Positions 55,279 through 64,000 of a DNA stretch of 64,000 nt are shown here, piece by piece. The stretch comes from Lasiosphaeria ovina. Lineage: Eukaryota; Ascomycota; Sordariomycetes; Sordariales; Lasiosphaeriaceae. The stretch's first letter is position 1; every line of letters begins with the position of its first letter. The stretch lies in assembly GCA_033439765.1 (NCBI GenBank), contig JAULSN010000001.1, forward strand, positions 8,618,001-8,682,000, given 5' to 3'. A program made the position numbers and the translations under genes. The notes beneath the pieces were generated by a model that worked only from the letters and a program-made list of their open reading frames with translations, did no database searches and was not told the DNA's origin.

Positions 55279-58216
55279 ATGAGTTCCGCCGCTGGTGGAG
55301 GGGCAAACCCGACGCCGCCATTCTCGGAGGGAAGACGCAACAAGAAGGCCGCCAACGGCGAGGTCTCGCCATGCCAGGAAGCCGCCTGCAGGCGGATCGT
55401 GGCCGTCTATCAAGCCCAGCTGGAGAATAAAGCCCAGCTTCTTCAAGACGAGAAGGACGTCACATCATCGCTTCGCGGCGAAGTGAGAGACCTGAAGGCG
55501 CAGATCCAGGTGCTCGAAACCAGGGTCAGGCGCCGGGCACAAGTCACTGAGCGTGTAGGAATCCACAAGGTCGTTCTGAGACGATGTCGGTCTTGCTAAC
55601 GTGCCTTTTTCCAAGACATGGCAAAACAAGCTCCGCCTGCTCTTGCTAGGCGACGAAGATGCGCCCTCGTACGATGAGATTTACAAGTTGAGCTGCAAGG
55701 AGGAGAACATGAGTACCACACTCCGCTGGGTCCATCCCAACATCACGCTGGTAGCAGCCGGCGAACAGTTGGACGCGGGCTTCCATTCTCCGCTGCCGCC
55801 ACGAGATGGATCCGTCCAAGCCCCCCCGATCCAGGCCGCCAACATGCACGCTGCCTTCCCCTTTGAGCGGCTGCCCTGGAAGGTGCAGGCGAGCATTTTC
55901 TGCATGTGGCTGTTCAAGGACGGCCAGCTGGTCCACGCCTTTTCGAGGCTCGACCCGTACGAGCAACCCGCCGCCTTCCCCGACGACGAAGAGCTGGGAC
56001 GGCAGACGGGCTTCAAGCACGTCTTCTACTGGGGGAGCAGCAGGTGCAACATCACACACGGCTGCTTCGACCCTAACGACGTGTTGGGGGTGCTGCTGGT
56101 CAGCAAGCGGTTCCTGTTCATCGGCGCGCACTGCTTCTACGGGCTCAACACGTTCGCCTTCTCGAGCCTGGGCGAGTTCGGGCGCTTCAGCCGCGGCATT
56201 GGCTACGCGCGGCTGGACCGGCTGCAGCACGTCGAGATCACGCTCGTCGGCAACCAGTATCTCACCGAGCCGGCCGACCCCAAGAGCCGCATCCCCTTCT
56301 CGCGGCGCACGCACGCGCTGACCTGGCTGCTCGACTGCCACCGCCTGCGCACGCTCGTGTTCCACATCAACGAGAGCGGCAAGAACTACGTCCGGCGCAG
56401 GTACGAGCCGGACGCGCTCAAGGAGTTCATGACCGAGAAGACCAACGGCCAGCCCAACATGCGCATGCTGCGGTCGCTGCGCTGCCTGCAGGGCATCGAC
56501 TACGTGTACCAGCTGCGCGGGATGTCGTTTATCCGCTTTTACGACCTGGTCAAGGCGGTCCAGCAGCAGCCCGACGGCAGCAACAGCGGCGAGCGTACGC
56601 CCGTGCACGACTGGTCCTTCATCGAGGACATCAACAACACGGGCACCATGGCCAAGGTGGCCAGCCGGCGCGAGCACTCGCGGCTGGAAAACCTGCAGCC
56701 GCTGCTCAAGGACGAGCGGCCGCCGCTCTGGCAGCCCGGTGCCGACGACTGGGCGGCCGTTAAGTCGTTCTTCATCGAGGACGACGACGCCGCCGACGAC
56801 GGCCGCGGGTCGTACGACAACGCGCGCCAGCTGGGCAACCACCGCGACCTCGACGTGCCGTCGCACCTGAGCAGAAGCGGCGGCGGCGGCGCCACGAGCA
56901 GCCGCGACCACACATCAGGCGGCAGCAGGTCGCGTTCGGCGTCGCCGTCCGCCCCACTGGCAAGTTCTGGGCCCGACTCTGGCCCCAGCGCGCCCTCGAG
57001 CCTAGGCAACGTAGGCGCGCGAGCCCCTGGCGTAGGCGTGCGCGCGAGTAAGGGACGCATGGCGCGGCCTGCTCGAGGCCGCGGCCGGAACCCACGAGGC
57101 GTGGCGCCGCGCCGCCGCATGCCTGCGCGACGCGCCGCCAGCCCTACGTCATCTGCCGACTCGGGCTCCCCTGGCCCTAGCCCTCGGCGAGGAGGACCCG
57201 CAGGCGGCAGAGGGCGCGGTGGCGGCATGGCCAAGAAGCGCGCCGCGCCGTCGGCCCCTCGCAAGCGCGGCCACGGCGGCGTCGCTGCGAACTTTTCCCG
57301 CGCGCGAGCGAATCTCGCGCTGCGCCTCAACGACGACGACATCATGTCGCTGTCGTCGGACTACAGCGACTCTTCGTCGTCCGACTCTTCGTCGTCCGGC
57401 TATGACGACGACGAAAGCGACGACGCCAGCCTCGGCCTGTCGCAGCAGCAGCCGATCGAGCTGTCGGGCGACTCCTCCTCCTCATCCGACTCAGACTCTG
57501 ATCAGGAGCGCATGACAGACCTGCTAATGGTCGACGCCGACGATGATAACAATAGAAACGACAGCGAATCGGACCTGTTCGTGCGGCAGGACAGCAACCT
57601 CGACCTCGACAGCGTCATGGACACGGACACGGACATGGCCAACGCGGCCGCGGCGCACGCCTCGGCGGTGCCCAGCGCGGCCGCCACCGAGCCGACGCCG
57701 CGCCTGCGCAGCGCGAGCGTCCTCCTCTACGGCGACGGCGACGTGCGCTCGTCCAGCATGCCCGTGCTGCAGACGTTCAGCCAGGTGCTGCAGGCGCAGC
57801 CCGTGCGGTATCTACCGGCGACGGGCGGGGGGCCGGCGCAGGCACAAGCCCAGGCGCGCGCCAGACAGGAGAGCTTGGGGAGCATGCAGCCGCCGCCGCT
57901 GCCGTTGGCGGCGCAGTGGCGGTCGTCGACGGGACTGTTTGTGACGCCCGGAGCGGCGAGTGCTAGTGTCAGTGGTGATAGTCGTAGCCGGCGGGGGTCG
58001 ACGCTCGAGACGGCGGGCAGCGGGTTATTTGTGACGCCCACGCCTGGGGTTGGGGGTGTAGAAGGGGAAGAGGGTGGAGGTGGAGCGCGCGACGAGTCGC
58101 ACGACGATAGCGATGCGCCGTCGCCGCCGAAGCGCCGGCGGACGGACTCTCCTACGAGCGGGGCCGGCAGTGGCGTTGGGACTAATGACGATCCCATTTC
58201 TTTCGACTGTGACTAG
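55279..58216 (+). CDS. Large F-box-like/coiled-coil protein with disordered acidic tail, 958 aa, 2 exons
   Basis: Exons 55279-55554 and 55616-58216; the 61-nt intron has a TTGCTAACG branch site. Residues about 45-90 form a coiled coil (VYQAQLENKAQLLQDEKDV, then LRGEVRDLKAQIQVLETRV). A conserved alpha/beta core follows (about 95-390) with FPFERLPWKVQASIFCMWLF at about 173, reminiscent of an F-box helix pair, then VLLVSKRFLFIGAHCFYGLNTFAF and LQHVEITLVGNQYL, the layout of the many fungal F-box-like proteins. From about 430 the protein is disordered: Arg/Gly/Pro-rich, then long Asp/Ser runs (DDDDIMSLSSDYSDSSSSD), ending with a basic PKRRRTDSPTS patch. A role in ubiquitin ligase recruitment is only inferred; the C-terminus suggests a nuclear protein. 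I cannot name a specific orthologue. Confidence 0.8.
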
Positions 58217-58512
58217 GGTGTCCAAAGGGCTGAGGCCCTTCCATATTATGGGACGGAACGGGGACGGACGGGGATATGCCCCTTTCTTCTGGTTTTCGAT
58301 GTTTTTTTTTTCTTGCATTTCCTTTTCTCCAGCAGGCCTGTTTATTAGTTGAGCAGGCCTGTTTGAGACCTATTCATACACGGGCAAAGAGGCTCGCTAC
58401 AAATGCTCAACAAACACCAACGTACATAACGTACATAGCATATCCCCAAAACAAAAACAAAGCACATCGATGCCTTTTCATTTGACCAAAACTCCTAATA
58501 CGAAATCAGCGG

Positions 58513-60122
58513 CTAATCGAACGTGATCTTCTTGCCCTGGTAAGGCGCGGTATCCTTCTGCAGCAGCTTGAGCTTCTTCTTGGCCTCCCAACTGGGATGC
58601 AGCGGTCCCGTGTCGTCGCGCGTCTTTGGCCTGGGCGGCGGCGGAGGAGGCGCCTTGTCGGCGCCCCCGCGGCCCCCTCTGCCGAGCAGCGGGTTGCGGA
58701 TCCCGCGCTTCCACGGTTTGCCGTCCTCGCCCGCCTCGACAGCGCCGCGCTTGGAATCCCACCCGTCGTCTCGCGCCATCTTTTTCAGGTGCTTGGCCTC
58801 AGCCTTGAACTTCTTCTCCCAGATCTGCTGCCGCGCCCGCTGCCCGCGCCGGTTCTTACGCGGCTTCACGTCAATGTCCGACGCCGATTCTGAGCCCGAG
58901 ATGTAGCCTGCCATCAAGCTCGGTAGGAAGGTCGAATCTGTTGCTCTGGCTGGGACCTTGGACTTGGCTGTTTTTTCTGCTGTTGCCGTTGCTGTCTCTT
59001 TCTTCTTCTTTGCTAGCGGTGGCCGGGGTATAGGGTCCTCGTCCTCTTCGTCATCGTCATCGTCGTCGTCCTCGCCTTCGGACGAGGAGTTGCTTTCGGC
59101 ATCTCCGTGGGATGCCTCGTCCTCAATATCTGAGGGGCTGAACCCCTTAAACTCTTCTTCGTCACTACTACTGTCGTCCTCCTCTCCGCCTTCGTCGGAT
59201 GTAACCTCCATGGGATCGAGATCAAAGTCGTCATTCACCTCGTCCTCGCTCTCTTCTTCGCCCGATGTTATCTCCATGGGGTCGAGATCCTTGGTGGCGA
59301 GACGGCGTAGCCTCGCCCCCTTTATTAGCGCTCTAGTAGTGTCTTCCTCGTCCGTGTCGCTATCCCTTTCTGACGAAGAAGCACCCAGAAGATTGTCAAG
59401 TTGCGAGATAACCCTCTCTGTGGCCTCGTCGTCGTCATCGTCAACCTCCCCACCCGCTTCCTTTTGACCTGATTGGTCTGCATTTTCTGGTGCGCTGTCT
59501 TCTTTGCTCCTTTTCTTCCCCTTCTTCGCCTTCTCTGCCGTAAGTCCCTCTTTGGCTGCTGACGTGACTGCTACGGGCGCTGCCGCTAGGTTTTTACCGC
59601 CCTTGCCCTTCTTCTCCGGCACTGGGACGTTGAGCGCTTTGCAGATCTGCGTGATAGCTCGGCCAATCACGGCGCGCACGTCGCTGTGGTTGTACAGGGC
59701 ACTGGTGACGTTGTGCAGGGTCGTCTGTTCCTCCTCTGTCAGGTTCGGCTTTGCGACTCCGGCCTTGATCTCGGCTGGGAGCTTTGGCGATTCGGCCACA
59801 GCTTTGATGCGCAGCAACGCCGAGCAAAAGTGTGCGTGCGCCGTCTGATGGAGGTTGAGTGACTGCACACAGTAAATCAGGCAATATTCTGTTGTAGCAT
59901 TTCCAATCGAACCCCCTCGAGAATTGTTACCTTGAGCACTAAAATCTCATTCTCGACCCGCCGCTTTTTGTCCGGCGTGGCCTTTGCATCGTACAGCCGC
60001 TTCGCTTGCCGCTGGCGCTCGAAGCCCTTGGCCTTTTTCAGCGCATGGCCGAGCTCGGTCCGGAACTTGCCAAAGACCTCCTCGACACTCTCCTCTTCGT
60101 CGGAGCGCTTCCGTTTCGGCAT
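58513..60122 (-). CDS. BUD22: BUD22-family ribosome biogenesis protein, 513 aa, 2 exons
   Basis: Exons 60122-59931 and 59862-58513; the 68-nt intron joins NEILVLK to SLNLHQTAHAHFCSALL. MPKRKRSDEEE at 60122 is chosen as the start because the frame upstream crosses a tandem repeat in the promoter. The N-terminal helical part (about 1-160) and the C-terminal NRRGQRARQQIWEKKFKAEA, HPSWEAKKKLKLLQ and final PYQGKKITFD block are typical of BUD22. The middle is highly acidic, with two near-identical LDPMEITS/LDPMEVTS units. Yeast Bud22 acts in the nucleolus in 18S rRNA maturation and small-subunit assembly. It is divergently arranged with the centrin gene across a 771-bp spacer. Confidence 0.93.
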
Positions 60123-60893
60123 GTTGTCTCGCCGCAGGAAAAATGCACGGCGCCTTGCGGGAATTGTTTGTCGTTTAACTTTTGACAAGGCTGAGGTCTC
60201 GCGCCGACAAGATTTCGAGAAAATTCCTCCACGAGAAAATTCCTCCACGAGAAAATTCCTCCACGAGAAAAGCACAACCCCGCTACAGCAATTTTTTTAG
60301 GGGGCTTGTGCCTGGCTTGCAGCTCCCCTGCCCCCTGTTCTCGATTCTGCCCGCAGCGCGACGGACAGGGGGTGGGGTGCCAGCAGCGCAACGCGTAAAG
60401 TGGATTTGGAGAAACCGGTGAGTGCGGACGAACGAACGCGTCTTTTTTGCAAAGCTCCATCTTTGTTCTCCAACGTCGAGAGAGATCTTGGGGAAGCCGC
60501 TTGTTGTGCGGAAGAGGGGCGGCGCTCATTTGTCGGCGCAAAAGGGCACAACAATCACCATTATCGTCACCACCATGCGTCAAAGGCCCGCCGTTGCCCA
60601 ACACTTGTCACCAATTCGATTGCGATTTTTGTTGCAAATAGTCGCGCCCTGACCCTTCGAAAGTCTCTCGCTTTTTTTTTTCGCTTGCGCTTTGTCGATC
60701 CCCAGCCACCCGCTCGCTCTTGTTTGGAATCCATTGCTCCGCGCCAGCACCCGTTCCCGCACCCGCATCCGCACTCGAACAACCGCCCACCACTACAGCC
60801 GTGCGCAGTCTCGACATAATAGGAAAACGTCTGCCGCGCCTCCCGCCTCATAGCCCAGCATACGCTATCGTCTCGAACACAGCACCTCCAGCC
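60123..60893. promoter_or_regulatory. Shared divergent promoter of BUD22 (-) and centrin (+)
   Basis: This 771-bp spacer must hold both promoters. It contains the 16-bp tandem repeat at 60217-60268, T-rich DNA at about 60669-60682 and C-rich leader sequence before the centrin start. No TATA box is obvious. Confidence 0.6.
60217..60268. repeat. 16-bp tandem repeat, about 3.2 copies
   Basis: Three exact copies of GAGAAAATTCCTCCAC and the start of a fourth lie 95-146 bp upstream of the BUD22 start codon. Read on the minus strand they would code for a short WRNFLVEEFS-type repeat, which is not a real extension of BUD22. Confidence 0.9.
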
Positions 60894-61519
60894 ATGGCAT
60901 CGTCGGGGCGCGCAATACAATACACAATCCCGGCGCGGGAGGACTTTAGCAAGCTCTCGGACGAGCAAAAGACGCGCGTGGGCGAAGCGGTATGTCATGC
61001 TACTTGTCCTGTCTCTACCAGCCCAGACAGGTGTTCGTTCAAAGACACAAGCACACGAGACTAACACCGCCCCCCCAGTTCGACCTCTTCGACTCCAACA
61101 AGGACGGGCTGCTGTCGTACGAGGAGTTCCGGTTCGTGCTGCGGGCGCTGGGGTTTGAGCTGCCCAAGGCGCAGACGTACGACCTGCTGGTGCGGCACGG
61201 GCAGAAGCCGGCCAGCTGGCCGCTGGACCAGGAGTGCCCGCCCGTGTACCGGCTGTTCAACCTGCCGACGGCTCAGGCCATCGCCGGCACGCTGATCCGC
61301 CAGCGCGACCCGCGCGAGGAGCTGCTACGCGCCTTCCGCCTCTTCGATGTCGACGGCAAGGGCATCATCACCCAGGACGACCTGCGCCGCGTCAGCGCCC
61401 AGGTCGGCAACAACATCCCCGACGCCGACATGCTCGCCATGATCGAGGAGTTTGACGCCTCTGGCAAGGGCGGCGTCGACGAGGACGAGTTCCTGAGGCT
61501 CATGATGTCCAAGAAATAA
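60894..61519 (+). CDS. CDC31: Centrin / CDC31-type EF-hand protein, 178 aa, 2 exons
   Basis: Exons 60894-60989 and 61079-61519; the 89-nt intron ends in a CCCCCCAG acceptor. EF-hand 1 is canonical (DSNKDGLLSYEE), EF-hand 3 is DVDGKGIITQDD with Asp in place of the usual last Glu, and EF-hand 4 is DASGKGGVDEDE. The segment between them that should hold EF-hand 2 (HGQKPASWPLDQECPPVYRL) has no calcium-binding loop and looks like an insertion. The RDPREELLRAFRLFD helix and the AMIEEFD helix are centrin-like rather than calmodulin-like. Yeast Cdc31 is needed for spindle-pole-body duplication, binding Kar1 and Sfi1, and also acts with the nuclear pore TREX-2 complex. ATG 60894 gives a length normal for fungal centrins. 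Confidence 0.88.
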
Positions 61520-62118
61520 GAGACATTTTCTTTTCCTTTTTTTAAGGGGGGGCGCCGTGTTGTTGTTGTCCGTTTCTTGATACCCGGTTTGGCGAGGAAT
61601 ACTATCGGCCAACTTCGTTTGTGTAAAAAAGGGGTTTGTTAGGCAGATGTGGATATACGTGAGAGGGAGAGTTGGAGTCGGTCTTTGGGCGGGAGTGTCG
61701 ATTCTTGGATTAAAAACGGATGGCGGAGGAGAGGCACACCTGGAAAGGAACCTCTGGCTGAACGAGATTTGATACTTGTTTTCTTATTTAATACGTAATG
61801 CATTTCGGCGTTTGACTGGCATTGCTTGTGATTCTTTGGCGTAGGCTGCGGGTTGACTCCGGGAGGGGGATGATGGACCGGTGGTTTTGTTACAGCAAGA
61901 AGTTTCACAACGCATCCTCATGATACATGCAGCCGCCGCAATCTTACGAAGACGGTATTATATTGGTTTAGTATTGCGAGTTCAATATACGCTGCAGAGT
62001 AACCATAATATCTGTGAATACATGCGCTGAACACTTCCGAGTCTATTCCAACCTCGTACAAGACCAAGCCATCCGCCCCACTCGCCAACCAACACAATAC
62101 ACCGCCAACAGCGGCATG
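61520..62118. other. Convergent 3' intergenic region
   Basis: 599 bp between the centrin (+) and DUF1295 (-) genes; AT-rich in parts, with only short frames and no gene that I can support. Confidence 0.6.
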
Positions 62119-63335
62119 TCAGAACAGATTCGGAAAGAACTTGGGCGTGTTCCGCTTCCAGTCCTGGTAGTCCTTGCGGCCGCCGTAGAGGCGGTCGTAC
62201 TTGTTCTCGCTCAGGGGCACGCCGCTGACCTTGAGCAGCAGAAACGTGACAAAGGCCGGGCTGACATAGCACAGCGACAGCGCGACGGCAGGGCTCAGGC
62301 CGCCCAGCGCGGCCTGTACGGGGCGGGCGAGAAGCACACCCGCCGAGGCCGTCGCCAGGCCGAGCCACAGCGTCGACTCGCCAAAGTAGTTCGGGTGTCG
62401 GCTGTTGGACCAAAAGGGGGCCGCCGTCAGTCCATGTGCGGGACGAGATGCCAATGGGGGCTGGTAGTAGAGGAGGACATCGCGGCGGGAAGGTGATATA
62501 AAAGGGGATAACCAGAACGAAACAAAAAAAAACAAAAAAAAAAAACACACCTCTTGCTCCACAGCCCCTTGGTCAGAAACTGCTCGTCGTGCAGCTTGGC
62601 GCGCTTCTCGCGAGTCCACCTGGATTTCTGGCGGTCGGCGACGACCTCGAACGCGATGCCGCCGAGATACAGCGACAGGCCGAGCAGGTCCGTGAGCCTG
62701 AGCCTCGCGCCGCCGGCCAGCGCGGCGGCCGGCACCGAGTTGACGGCCATTACGGGCATCAGGCTCAGCGACACCCACGTGGCCTGCGCCACGAAGGCGA
62801 CACAGAACTTGGACGGCGTCTTCTTGATCTCGTCGAAGCGCGAATCCTTGCCCTCCTGCAGGACGCGCTGGAACAAGTAGGATCCCACTGTTGGGTGTGG
62901 GGTGCGAAACGCGGCCGTCAGCGAGGTCCCTGATGCGTCCGGCCTAGTTCCTAGCCTCAAGGTTCATTTTAACTCACGTCTAGTGGCCCAGATGACGACG
63001 GCGCCGCTCAGGACAACCTGCCGCCAATCGAAGCCATGTGGCTCCCCGGCTCCTTTAAAGGGGCCAAGCAAGCTGGGGAGCGCGACAGCTTTCGAAGACG
63101 ACGACAGCGGCGCTGCGTAGCGCGCCCGCAGAGCAGGGAGGTACAGGCTCAGGGCCGTGACGGCGACGAAGCTCAGCGCGCCCGAGAAGTCGTAGAAGCG
63201 GTCGGACTGGGCGGCGATGGACGGGATGGCAAAGGCCGTCTGGATGGCGAAGGCGGCCGACACGCTGGGCACGAGTGTCCGCAGTAGCGGGTTATTGAAG
63301 TTGGTCAGGCCGAGGAGCCTGTTGACGAACGCCAT
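62119..63335 (-). CDS. DUF1295 membrane protein (steroid 5-alpha-reductase-like), 325 aa, 3 exons
   Basis: Exons 63335-62978, 62887-62551 and 62401-62119; introns 90 and 149 nt, the second opening with a long T tract after its donor. The joined frame gives WATRLGSYLFQRVLQEGKDSRF and LWSKSRHPNYFGE, the family's signature region, and ends with a KYDRLYGGRKDYQDWKRNTPKF segment. Six or seven hydrophobic segments are visible, so it is an integral membrane protein, probably of the endoplasmic reticulum. The fold is shared with NADPH-dependent steroid and sterol reductases and isoprenyl methyltransferases; the real substrate of fungal DUF1295 proteins is not established. Confidence 0.92.
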
Positions 63336-63819
63336 GGTCCGTCCTCCCAGTCTTGTCTTGCTGGATCAACAATGCGATTGAAGAGTCTGTTTCCAAAAAT
63401 GTGCTCAGGCTGTTGGCGTGATCCACGCACGTTCATCCAATGCTATCCAATTTCACCTCCGACTAAATTGCTCACTCTTGTAGAGTACACCGAGAATACC
63501 GCAGCTACCTTGGAATATGTATATGTATATGGATTCGAGATAAATGAGATTGGGGCGATTACGAGGGAGCAGTTTGTTCGTCCCAGGTTGGATTCGGGGC
63601 TCTTTGTGGGTCAGTTGTGTCTTGGATGGGCAGTGACGACACGACATTCCGAAGAAGGGAGGGGGCACTCGAGCCCCGATCCCAGACGGTCTATTCTGAT
63701 CACTGTTGCGTCAACTTGAAACTATGGATCGAGGAGAAGCGAGGGAGGGGAAAGCAGCTTTGTGTTGCATTGGCCCAATACAAGGATCGAACCCTAACCC
63801 TTGTTATTGGACTCGTCTA
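63336..63819. other. Intergenic between two minus-strand genes
   Basis: 484 bp holding the DUF1295 promoter and the 3' flank of the next gene. A TATGTATATGTATATGG stretch lies at about 63516-63532. A CCCTAACCC telomere-like motif is at about 63791-63800. I see no gene. Confidence 0.55.
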
Positions 63820-64000
63820 TTATTGCGTCTCGAGAGACAAGCCTCGCGCTCTTGATGCAACCTCGACCCTGACAGGCAACCCGTCCTTCATGGGCATGGT
63901 CAAGCTGGTCTTGCTGACCCTCTCGTTCTGGTCCACCGGAGTAAAGTCAAACAGCCACGCCATAGTCGGTATGACCTGGACGGCAATGGCCTCTGCCATC
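63820..64000 (-). CDS. Probable cytochrome P450, C-terminal end (gene runs off the right edge)
   Basis: An open frame on the minus strand enters from the right edge and ends at TAA 63822-63820. Its visible 59 residues include AEAIAVQVIPTMAWLFDFTP and SLTMPMKDGLPVRVEVASRA. The pattern (helix, FDF, then a TMPMKDGLPVRV beta strand and a basic end) is what follows the heme Cys region in many fungal P450s. The diagnostic heme-binding FxxGxRxCxG motif would lie beyond 64000, so the family call is not certain. It is too short to be seen as an ordinary complete frame. Confidence 0.5.
   Translation of the reverse strand, partial: MAEAIAVQVIPTMAWLFDFTPVDQNERVSKTSLTMPMKDGLPVRVEVASRARGLSLETQ

Noticed and set aside
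55646..56911. 421-codon open frame antisense to the F-box-like gene
   Set aside because: Composition is Val/Ala/Arg/Leu low complexity caused by GC-rich third positions opposite; no family resemblance.
60217..60268. CRISPR-like array
   Set aside because: The 16-bp units are contiguous without spacers and the genome is fungal; it is a plain tandem repeat.
60123..60275. N-terminal extension of BUD22 upstream of 60122
   Set aside because: The extension would be encoded by the tandem repeat; MPKRKRSDEEE is the expected family start.
63770..63850. Possible minus-strand tRNA, from a GGTTCGATCC B-box-like string
   Set aside because: The T-stem does not pair beyond the first two or three positions and no acceptor stem or A box can be fitted.

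Overview
The window is nuclear DNA of a filamentous ascomycete (Pezizomycotina), most likely a Sordariomycete. Genes carry short GT..AG introns of about 54-150 nt with CTAAC/CTGAC-like branch sites, coding exons are GC-rich, spacers are AT- or pyrimidine-rich, and nearly every recognisable protein has its closest known relatives in filamentous fungi. No species can be named from the sequence alone. There are no operons, CRISPR arrays, rRNA or convincing tRNA genes.

Layout. 0-4.6 kb: the 3' end of a ketopantoate reductase gene (+), an orphan basic protein (-), then a 2.5 kb spacer with two cAMP-response-type palindromes. 4.66-9.19 kb: a fungal phytochrome hybrid histidine kinase. 9.2-18.5 kb: a DUF2461 nuclear-type protein, an Ala/Pro-rich four-exon protein (-) and a 75-residue protein made of six CxxC knuckles, separated by spacers carrying two TA-flanked MITE-like elements. 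18.5-22.7 kb: a phytanoyl-CoA dioxygenase-like enzyme (+) converging on a secreted GH55 beta-1,3-glucanase (-, eight exons). 22.7-30 kb: a gene-poor stretch. 30-33.3 kb: a C2H2 plus fungal_trans transcription factor. 34.3-42.2 kb: HSE1 (ESCRT-0) and ATG13 (autophagy initiation), both on the minus strand. 42.2-46.2 kb: a spacer with a third MITE. 46.2-51 kb: an ankyrin-RCC1-BTB protein like animal IBtk. 52.4-53.6 kb: a mitochondrial 2-oxodicarboxylate carrier with micro-exons and one apparent GC-AG intron. 55.3-58.2 kb: a large F-box-like/disordered protein. 58.5-63.3 kb: BUD22 and a CDC31-type centrin sharing a divergent promoter, then a DUF1295 membrane protein. The window ends inside the 3' end of a probable cytochrome P450 gene (-).

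These are mostly independent housekeeping genes (vitamin B5 synthesis, light sensing, cell-wall glucan turnover, endosomal sorting, autophagy, ribosome biogenesis, spindle-pole body, mitochondrial transport) rather than a pathway cluster. I rebuilt intron-exon structures by hand from splice signals and reading frame; coordinates for multi-exon genes give the full CDS span, with exons listed in the evidence. The least explained items are the six-CxxC mini-protein, the Ala/Pro-rich protein, the orphan basic protein, the three inverted-repeat elements and the non-canonical intron in the carrier gene.
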